A stretch of 16,895 bases of DNA from Caldilineaceae bacterium (GTDB lineage: Bacteria > Chloroflexota > Anaerolineae > Caldilineales > Caldilineaceae), in assembly GCA_015494005.1 (NCBI GenBank), contig WGCB01000080.1, positions 1 through 16,895 on the forward strand, given 5' to 3'. The notes under the pieces are model-generated. The model was not told the DNA's origin. It made no database searches and saw nothing but the letters and a program-made list of their open reading frames with translations. The translations under genes and the position numbers were made by a program. This document shows, one piece after another, positions 6,259-11,960 of this stretch; the stretch's first letter is position 1; every line of letters begins with the position of its first letter.

Positions 6259-7686
6259 TCACATGTGGATGGGATGCCCTTCCACCGCGTGGGCCGCCTC
6301 CATGATCACCTCGCTCAGGGTGGGGTGGGCGTGGACGTTGCGGGCGATCTCCGCGGGGGTCAGCTCCATCATCTGGGCCAGGGTCAGCTCCGGCAGGAGC
6401 TCGGTCACGTCCGGCCCCACCAGGTGCGCGCCCAGGATCTCCCCGTAGCGGGCGTCGGCGATGATCTTCACGAAGCCGACCCGCACCCCCATGGCCTGGG
6501 CCTTGCCGTTGGGCATGAAGGGGAACTTGCCCACGTTGATCTCGTAGCCGGCCTCCTTGGCCTGGGCCTCGGTCATGCCGAAGCTGGCCACCTCGGGCTT
6601 GCAGTAGACGCAGCGGGGCATGAAGATGTACCGCTCCTCTGGGAAGGGGGTGGTCTCCACCCCGGCCATGGTTTCCGCGGCCACGATGCCCTGGGCGCTG
6701 GCCACGTGGGCCAGGGCCATCTTGCCCGTGCAGTCCCCCACCGCGAAGATGTGGGGCACGTTGGTGCGCATCACCTCGTCCACGGGGACGAAGCCCCGCT
6801 CGTCCAGCTGCACCCCGGCGGCCTCTAGCCCCACCTTCTCCGTGTTGGGGGTGATGCCGATGGCGATCAGGGCCCGCTCCGCCTGGATGGTCTGGCTGCC
6901 TTCCTGGGTGGCCACCGTCACCGTGACCCCCTCCTCCCCGGCCTGGATGCTCTCGGTCCGGGCGCTGGTGAGGAGCTTCACCTTGTTCTTGCGGAAGGCC
7001 TTGTGCACCTCCTGGGCCACCTCCGGGTCCTCCAGGGGCAGGATCTGGTCCATCATCTCCACCACGGTGACCTGGGCGCCGTAGACCTGGAAGATGTGGG
7101 CGAACTCCATGCCGATGGGTCCGGCCCCGATGATGACCAGGGACGCCGGGGGCTGCTCCAGGCGGATGGCGTGGCGGTACTGCATGATCCGCTCCCCGTC
7201 CACGGTGACGCCGGGGAGATCCCGGGCCCGGGCGCCGGTGGCCACGATGAACTTGTCCGCGGTGACGGTGCGCTCCGAGGCCTCCGGGTTGATGGGGCCG
7301 GGGGTCACCCGCAGGGTGTGGGGATCCTGGAAGACGCCGTGGCCCTCCAGAACATCGATCTTGTTCTTGCGCATGAGGAAGGCCACGCCTTTGGTCTGCC
7401 GGCCCACCACCTGGAGGCTACGCTTCAGCGCGCTGCGGTAGTCCACCTGCAGGTTCTCGAAGGTGAAGCCGAACTCCTTGGCCTGATGCAGGGTCTCCAG
7501 CACCTCCGCGTTGACCATGAGGGCCTTCTTGGGGATGCAGCCCCAGTTCAGGCAGACGCCGCCCAGGTTCTCCCGCTCCACCAGGCCCACCTTCAGGCCC
7601 AGCTGCGCGGCGCGGATGGCAGCCACGTAGCCGCCAGGACCACCGCCCACCACCAGCAGATCGTAGTCGTAGCTGTGTTGTGACAT
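6259..7686 (-). CDS. lpdA: Dihydrolipoyl dehydrogenase (E3)
   Basis: This 475-residue FAD enzyme reoxidises dihydrolipoyl groups of 2-oxoacid dehydrogenase complexes and passes electrons to NAD+. The FAD-binding GGGPGG is at 14-19, the redox disulfide C45/C50 lies in GGVCLNWGCIPKKAL, the NAD-binding VIIGAGPIGMEFA is at 184-196, the second FAD-contact GDC at 317-319, and the C-terminal active-site HAHPTLSE at 452-459 supplies H454 and E459. All catalytic residues are present and the length is normal. The ATG at 7686 has GGAGGC at a good distance upstream. It follows the E2 gene by 76 bases on the same strand, so it is very likely the E3 partner of that E2. Confidence 0.97.
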   Translation of the reverse strand: MSQHSYDYDLLVVGGGPGGYVAAIRAAQLGLKVGLVERENLGGVCLNWGCIPKKALMVNAEVLETLHQAKEFGFTFENLQVDYRSALKRSLQVVGRQTKGVAFLMRKNKIDVLEGHGVFQDPHTLRVTPGPINPEASERTVTADKFIVATGARARDLPGVTVDGERIMQYRHAIRLEQPPASLVIIGAGPIGMEFAHIFQVYGAQVTVVEMMDQILPLEDPEVAQEVHKAFRKNKVKLLTSARTESIQAGEEGVTVTVATQEGSQTIQAERALIAIGITPNTEKVGLEAAGVQLDERGFVPVDEVMRTNVPHIFAVGDCTGKMALAHVASAQGIVAAETMAGVETTPFPEERYIFMPRCVYCKPEVASFGMTEAQAKEAGYEINVGKFPFMPNGKAQAMGVRVGFVKIIADARYGEILGAHLVGPDVTELLPELTLAQMMELTPAEIARNVHAHPTLSEVIMEAAHAVEGHPIHM

Positions 7687-7723
7687 GGAAAAAGCCTCCG
7701 TCTGAGAGGGAAGTTGGAATTTT

Positions 7724-7754
7724 TGGGAGTTGGGAGTTGGAAGCTGGGAGTTGG
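7724..7754. repeat. Short heptamer tandem repeat between the E2 and E3 genes
   Basis: The unit TGGGAGT occurs at 7724-7730, 7731-7737 and 7745-7751, with a variant TGGAAGC between and a partial unit at the end. An exact 7-base period in an intergenic spacer resembles short tandemly repeated sequences known from cyanobacteria and some other bacteria. Confidence 0.75.
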
Positions 7755-7762
7755 CAGAATGC

Positions 7763-9118
7763 TCACCCGTAGCTTTCCAGGAACTCCTTGACTGCGGCCA
7801 CGAAGGCGTCGGCCTGGGCCCCGTCCAGCACCCGGTGATCGAAGGTGAAGCTCAGGTAGCAGATGGGCCGGATGACGATGGCGTCGTCCGCGCTGGGCAG
7901 GAGGGAAGGACCCGCGCTGCGCACCACCGGCCGCTTGACGATGGCCCCCACGCCCAGGATGCCGGCCTGGGGCTGGTTGATCACCGGGGTGGCGAAGAGG
8001 CTGCCCGAGACCCCGTGGTTGGTGATGGTGAAGGTGCCGCCCTGGAGCTCGTCCGGGCGCAGCTGGCCCTGGCGAGCCCGCTGGGCCAGGTCGTTCACGG
8101 CCCGGGCCAGGCCCTGGAGGTTCTTCTCGTCCGCGTCCCGGATCACTGGCACCAGCAGGCCGTTCTCCACAGCCACGGCCACGCCGATGTGGATGCGCCG
8201 GTTCAGGACCAGCCCCTCCGGCGTGAAGCGGCTGTTCACCTCCGGCACCCGGCGCAAGGCAGCGGCGGTGGCCGCCACAAAGTAGGCCGTGAAGGTCAGA
8301 TTCACCCCGGCCTGGGCGAAGGCGGCCTTGTGGGCCTCCCGGTGCTGGACCACCCGGGTCATGTCCACCTCGAAGACGGTGGTCACGTGGGGGCTGGTGC
8401 GCTTGCTCTGGACCATGTGCTCCGCGATGAGGCGGCGCATGGTGGTCAAGGGCTGGAGCACCTCGTCCGGGGAGAGCGCCCCCTGGCCAGGAGGCGCAGG
8501 AGCAGCCGCGGGGGGCGACGGAGGCGGCATCGGGGCGCCGGGCGGAGGCGGTGCTGGCGCAGGGGCAGGCGGCGGGACAGGGGCCTGTTGCCGCTGCTGG
8601 ATGAAGGCCAGGATGTCCTTCTTGGTCACCCGGCCGCCCTTGCCCGTCCCCGGAACCTGGCTCACGTCCACGTTGTGCTCCGCGGCGATGCGGGCCACCA
8701 CTGGGCTGATGAAGCCTCGTCCCCCGGGACGAGGGGTGGCCGGCTTTCCCCCGGCCGAGGCTGGGATGGCCGGGGCGGACGCCGCCTGGACCGGCTCGGG
8801 CTGGGGCTGCTCCGGCTCCTGGCTGCCCTGGCCATCCCGACCAGTGGCCGCCGGGGCCACGCCCTCGGGCAGGGCCTCGCCGGGCTCACCGATGTAGGCC
8901 AGCACCGTGCCGGCCTGGACTGTCTGCCCCTCCTCCACCAGGATGGCCAGGAGGACGCCGTCGCTGGGGGCGGGGATCTCCGTGTCGATCTTGTCCGTGC
9001 TGATCTCCAGCAGGGGCTCCATGCGCTGAACGGTCTCGCCCGCCTGCTTCAGCCAGCGGGAGACGGTGCCCTCCACCACACTTTCGCCCATCTGGGGCAT
9101 GGTCACAGGGGTTGCCAT
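7763..9118 (-). CDS. 2-oxoacid dehydrogenase E2, dihydrolipoamide acyltransferase
   Basis: This 451-residue protein transfers an acyl group from E1 to CoA through a lipoyl arm. It has one N-terminal lipoyl domain (about 1-78) with the lipoylated K43 in STDKIDTE, an acidic Pro/Ala linker, a peripheral subunit-binding domain at about 135-172 (ISPVVARIAAEHNVD...GRVTKKDIL), a second Pro/Ala linker at about 178-210, and the acyltransferase domain with catalytic DHRVLDG at 427-433 (H428, D432). The lipoyl start MPQMGESVVEGTVSRWLK resembles branched-chain or 2-oxoglutarate E2 proteins, so the substrate (branched-chain, 2-oxoglutarate or pyruvate) is open. AAGGAG lies upstream of the ATG at 9118. E3 follows directly, but no E1 alpha or beta gene is in the window. 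Confidence 0.95.
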   Translation of the reverse strand: MATPVTMPQMGESVVEGTVSRWLKQAGETVQRMEPLLEISTDKIDTEIPAPSDGVLLAILVEEGQTVQAGTVLAYIGEPGEALPEGVAPAATGRDGQGSQEPEQPQPEPVQAASAPAIPASAGGKPATPRPGGRGFISPVVARIAAEHNVDVSQVPGTGKGGRVTKKDILAFIQQRQQAPVPPPAPAPAPPPPGAPMPPPSPPAAAPAPPGQGALSPDEVLQPLTTMRRLIAEHMVQSKRTSPHVTTVFEVDMTRVVQHREAHKAAFAQAGVNLTFTAYFVAATAAALRRVPEVNSRFTPEGLVLNRRIHIGVAVAVENGLLVPVIRDADEKNLQGLARAVNDLAQRARQGQLRPDELQGGTFTITNHGVSGSLFATPVINQPQAGILGVGAIVKRPVVRSAGPSLLPSADDAIVIRPICYLSFTFDHRVLDGAQADAFVAAVKEFLESYG

Positions 9119-9153
9119 GGTTGCGCTCCTTCCTCTCGGGGTGTCAGGGGATC

Positions 9154-10149
9154 CTAGGAGGCCAGAACCACCCGATCCGCCAGGGCAGGTTCGGCCATCT
9201 CGCCGGTCAGGTAGAGATAGCGTTTTCCGGGCACGGTGCTGAAGCCCCCATGTTCCCCGTCGGGGGTGAGGGCCACGATGTTCATGTACTGTTCTGGGGG
9301 CGGGGAGAGGTAGGCCAGGTCCCGCAGGGCCTCCAGGCCGGCCTCCTGCAGGGAGAGGCCCATCTTCAGGTAGAGGACGAGGCTGCGGGCAGTGGAGACC
9401 CGGATGGAGAGCTCGCCCATGCCCGTGCAGGCGACGGCGCCGTAGCGGTTGTCGCAGTAGTTGCCGGCGCCGATGATGGGGCTGTCCCCCACCCGGCCCG
9501 GGTACTTCCAGCCCAGTCCGCTGGTGCTCACCCCGGAGGCCAGGTCGCCCCGGCTGTCCCGGATGAGGAAGTTCACCGTGCCGTGGACCAGGGAGTCGTC
9601 CTGGCCAGCCTGGCTGCGGCCTCCCTGGTCATCGTCCCCGCTGACCGGCTCGGCCAGGTTCAGGGGACGGGTGAGCCGGGCGGCCAGGCGGCGCAGGGGG
9701 CCATCGGCCAGGGAGAGGCCCATGTCCAGGAAGCGCTGGCGCCAGCGTTCCAGGGCGGCGAAGGTGCGCTGATCCTGCATGGGCTGGCCCAGCTCCGCGG
9801 CCAGGCGCTGGGCCCCCTGGTTGACCAGGAGGACGTGGGGCAGCTCCTCCATGACCTTGCGGGCCAGGCTGATGGCGTTGCCGTAGTCCTGGAGGCCGGC
9901 CACCGCGCCCACCTGGAGGGTGCGGCCGTCCATGATGCTGGCGTCCAGCTCCACCTGGCCCAGGACATTGGGCAGCCCGCTGTAGCCCACGGAGTGCTCC
10001 TCTGGGTCGTCCTCCACCACCCGGCAGGCCAGCTCCACCGCGTCCAGGGCGCTGCCCCCCTGGCGCAGGAGTTCCATGGCAGCCAGGGCGCCTTTGCGTC
10101 CGTTCTCGCTGGCCACGACGATGGGCGTCACAGAGGGAGTGGCGGGCAT
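9154..10149 (-). CDS. N-terminal nucleophile asparaginase, glycosylasparaginase/isoaspartyl peptidase family
   Basis: This 331-residue protein belongs to the self-cleaving Ntn asparaginase family (T2). The expected autocleavage site is HGTVNFL, with T191 (counting from this start) as the nucleophile freed at the beta-subunit N-terminus. It is followed by STSGLGWKYPGRVGDSPIIG, the substrate-binding signature of N4-(beta-N-acetylglucosaminyl)-asparaginases, and the alpha part carries NGRKGALAAMELLRQGGSALDAVE and SIMDG. An acidic, probably flexible stretch (GDDDQGG) precedes the cut site. Substrates could be glycosylated asparagine, L-asparagine or isoaspartyl peptides. An ATG 12 codons upstream exists, but the one at 10149 has GGAGAG at proper spacing. 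The gene leads the series, ending 35 bases before E2; a metabolic tie to E2/E3 is not obvious. Confidence 0.93.
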   Translation of the reverse strand: MPATPSVTPIVVASENGRKGALAAMELLRQGGSALDAVELACRVVEDDPEEHSVGYSGLPNVLGQVELDASIMDGRTLQVGAVAGLQDYGNAISLARKVMEELPHVLLVNQGAQRLAAELGQPMQDQRTFAALERWRQRFLDMGLSLADGPLRRLAARLTRPLNLAEPVSGDDDQGGRSQAGQDDSLVHGTVNFLIRDSRGDLASGVSTSGLGWKYPGRVGDSPIIGAGNYCDNRYGAVACTGMGELSIRVSTARSLVLYLKMGLSLQEAGLEALRDLAYLSPPPEQYMNIVALTPDGEHGGFSTVPGKRYLYLTGEMAEPALADRVVLAS

Positions 10150-10163
10150 GTGTGCTCTCCGTT

Positions 10164-10206
10164 GATGCACTGGGGACCGATGCATTGGGGGGCCGATGCA
10201 CTGAGG
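10164..10206. repeat. Imperfect tandem repeat upstream of the asparaginase gene
   Basis: Three units, GATGCACTGGGGACC (10164-10178), GATGCATTGGGGGGCC (10179-10194) and GATGCACTGAGG (10195-10206), lie 15 bases upstream of the asparaginase ATG, within its likely leader. They could be a regulatory or slippage-prone array. No promoter hexamers are convincing in this spacer. Confidence 0.6.
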
Positions 10207-10292
10207 TCTGGACGAGGCGGCTGTGATAGTTTTGGGCTGGCCGGGTTCGGTGGACAGACCAGGCTTTGATGGCGTCTTGATGGATTGCGCTG

Positions 10293-10565
10293 CTACAGGT
10301 TGAAGTATTGGGCGATGATGGCCTGGATCTCAGTCTCCAAGATCTCCCAGCTGCTGTCAGGAAGCTTGTTCACGGTGACGAAATCTTGGGCCAGGAAGAC
10401 GTTGTAGACCGCGCCCAGGGAGAAGAGTTGGCGGGCCAGGGGATGGGCGGCCGCGGCCTCTGGGCTGGAAAAGTTGAGCGGTCGGTCGAACTGCTTGGCC
10501 GGCAGGACGAACTTGCGGGCGTTGGGGTTCGGCGTCGCTTGGATCTTCACAGACGAAGTGCCCAT
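10293..10565 (-). CDS. Stand-alone Nfu/NifU N-terminal domain protein
   Basis: This 90-residue protein is a single Nfu N-terminal domain. The motifs TPNPNARKF (11-19), HPLARQLF (41-48) and FLAQDFVTVNK (57-67) match the domain that precedes the Fe-S carrier domain in Nfu proteins. The carrier domain with its CxxC is absent, and the protein has no cysteine at all, so it cannot hold a cluster itself and may act as a target-binding adaptor (inference). The ATG at 10565 has no ribosome binding site and lies seven bases from a good extended -10 element, so its mRNA is probably leaderless. It is divergent from the ParB-like/pyruvate kinase pair and 143 bases upstream of the asparaginase start on the same strand; co-transcription with asparaginase is possible. 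Confidence 0.9.
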   Translation of the reverse strand: MGTSSVKIQATPNPNARKFVLPAKQFDRPLNFSSPEAAAAHPLARQLFSLGAVYNVFLAQDFVTVNKLPDSSWEILETEIQAIIAQYFNL

Positions 10566-10572
10566 GGCCCGT

Positions 10573-10602
10573 AGTATATCAGCCCCAAATCCTGGGGCCA
10601 AA
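10573..10602 (-). promoter_or_regulatory. Extended -10 promoter of the Nfu-domain gene, probably leaderless, with adjacent palindrome
   Basis: On the minus strand TGA is followed by TATACT (10573-10578), a near-consensus extended -10; the -35 (TTTGGC, 10597-10602) is weak. The inverted repeat GCCCCAAATCCTGGGGC (10582-10598; 6-bp arms) sits directly upstream of the -10. The -10 ends seven bases from the ATG, so transcription should begin at the start codon. Confidence 0.65.
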
Positions 10603-10672
10603 TCGGACCGGATCCGGGGCATGCCGGTCCGGCGGGCATCCCGAAAGGGGTGAAGAAATGGTCTAAATTGGA

Positions 10673-10703
10673 TTGTGCCGCTGGACCCTTTCTGTGATAA
10701 AGT
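10673..10703 (+). promoter_or_regulatory. Candidate promoter of the ParB-like/pyruvate kinase pair
   Basis: TTGTGC (10673-10678) and TAAAGT (10698-10703) are 19 bases apart, with TGA before the -10 giving the extended form seen in the other promoters here. Start of transcription would be near 10710, leaving a leader of about 125 bases. The hexamers are weaker than those on the opposite strand. Confidence 0.45.
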
Positions 10704-10809
10704 ATGTTGATGTGCTCCGACGCTCTGGCCGGGACAATCGTCCATGTGGAGGCCACCGTCGGGCCCAATCCAGGAGGTGGCCAGGGCCATTCGCAACAGG
10801 CCAGCCGCA

Positions 10810-10827
10810 CTCCTGCCAAGGAGGTGG
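10810..10827 (+). promoter_or_regulatory. Very strong Shine-Dalgarno sequence in a small hairpin
   Basis: AGGAGGTGG (10819-10827) is a near-perfect Shine-Dalgarno sequence seven bases from the ATG at 10834 and fixes that start. CTCCT (10810-10814) can pair with AGGAG (10819-10823) over a four-base loop, which could mask it. A second copy of AGGAGGTGG occurs at 10772-10780 with no start codon at the right distance. Confidence 0.55.
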
Positions 10828-10833
10828 AAGAGT

Positions 10834-11925
10834 ATGCCCAATTCAATGCAACGTTCCGCGGCCCAGGAACACTACGCCCGCAGCGTCTCCAAGGCCCAGA
10901 TGGCGGACCTGCTCCGGCTGATCCGGGGTCAGCAGGCCAGCGCGGCCAACTTCGAGGAGGTCTCCCGACGCCTGCGCACCCGCCAACAGGTGGGCCGGCG
11001 CATGGAGGTCGTCCCCCTGGACAAGATCGTGGGCAGCGTGGGTCGCTACCAGGACTTCACCAAGGAGTTCCTGCCCCGACGCTCGGCCAGCCAGGAGCGC
11101 TGGACCAAGCTGGACGCGGCCCTGAACGCCCTGGAGCATCTGCCGCCGGTGGAGCTCTACAAGATCGGGGACGTCTACTTCGTCAAAGACGGCAACCACC
11201 GGGTCAGCGTGGCCCGGGCCAACGGCCTGGACTTCATCGAGGCCCACGTCACGGAGCTGGAACCGCCCCCGGTGCCCCTGACCTCCGACGATTTCCAGCG
11301 GGACCAGTGGATCGTCAAGGCGGAGTACGCGGACTTCCTGAAGGACACCCAGCTGGACAAGATCCGCCCGGGCGCGGACCTGCTCCTCACCGTGCCGGGC
11401 CGCTACGACATCCTGCGCCGGCACATCGACGTCCACGGCTACCTGCGCAACCAGGAGCTGGCCCGGGAGGGCAAGCCCCACCGCCTGAGCCGGGAACAGG
11501 TCGTGGCCAGTTGGTACGACAACGTCTACATGCCCGTGGTGGAGGCCATCCGCAAGTACGGACTGCTCAAACACTTCCCCAAGCGCACCGAGGCAGACCT
11601 CTACCTCTGGATCGCGCAGCACCGGGAGGCCCTGGCCCGGCGCTTTGGTCTGGCCCCCCTGGATCCAGAGACTTCCGTGCGCACCTTCGCGGAGACCCAC
11701 AGCGAGCGTCCCCTGGAGCGGACCCTGAAGGGGCTGAAGCTGGGCCTGCATCGAGCCAAGGGCAACGAGCGCCCTCTGGGCATGAGCGCCGAGGAGTTCG
11801 AGGATGCCCGCAACCGGCACGACGCAGGGGAGATCGCCCTCTCCGAAGCCGAGATGCGCCAGGGCAGCAAGGAGTCGCCCCAGGAGCGGCCCGAAGAGTC
11901 GCCCGAGAATTCACCCGAGGAATGA
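10834..11925 (+). CDS. ParB/sulfiredoxin-fold-like protein of unknown function
   Basis: This 363-residue soluble protein has no signal peptide or membrane segment. Residues about 58-142 resemble the ParB/sulfiredoxin fold: VVPLDKIVGSVGRYQDF at 59-75 and the hallmark VKDGNHRVSVARANG at 117-131, in the place of the nucleotide-binding GxHR motif. The remaining part (about 150-345) has no feature I can name with confidence; it may match the DUF4032-type proteins of actinobacteria and chloroflexi. The tail is low complexity, with Glu-Ser-Pro repeats (SPQERPEESPENSPEE), and is probably disordered. Upstream in-frame codons exist, but the strong Shine-Dalgarno before 10834 decides the start. Pyruvate kinase follows closely and is probably co-transcribed. 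A role in DNA partitioning is unlikely without a helix-turn-helix region; a nucleotide-binding role is open. Confidence 0.75.
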   Translation: MPNSMQRSAAQEHYARSVSKAQMADLLRLIRGQQASAANFEEVSRRLRTRQQVGRRMEVVPLDKIVGSVGRYQDFTKEFLPRRSASQERWTKLDAALNALEHLPPVELYKIGDVYFVKDGNHRVSVARANGLDFIEAHVTELEPPPVPLTSDDFQRDQWIVKAEYADFLKDTQLDKIRPGADLLLTVPGRYDILRRHIDVHGYLRNQELAREGKPHRLSREQVVASWYDNVYMPVVEAIRKYGLLKHFPKRTEADLYLWIAQHREALARRFGLAPLDPETSVRTFAETHSERPLERTLKGLKLGLHRAKGNERPLGMSAEEFEDARNRHDAGEIALSEAEMRQGSKESPQERPEESPENSPEE

Positions 11926-11960
11926 CCGAATACCCTCAAGGAAAGCAGGAAGTCGCCACC

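Noticed and set aside
5701..6262. MBL-fold protein beginning far upstream at 6262
   Set aside because: That stretch is the thioesterase gene in another frame; the ATGA overlap with a ribosome binding site at 5704 gives the natural start.
10179..10194. Match between the 10179 repeat unit and the window's right end (about 16870-16882)
   Set aside because: Only about nine bases (TGCATTGGG) are shared in opposite orientation, which is within chance for a window of this size.
10566..10841. N-terminal extension of the Nfu-domain protein upstream of 10565
   Set aside because: The added residues do not look like coding sequence and would run through a good promoter; the domain starts naturally at 10565.
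10704..11960. N-terminal extension of the pyruvate kinase frame across the ParB-like gene
   Set aside because: The frame is open only because of GC-rich sequence. The reading is Pro/Gly/Arg-rich and another frame there encodes the ParB-like protein with a strong ribosome binding site.
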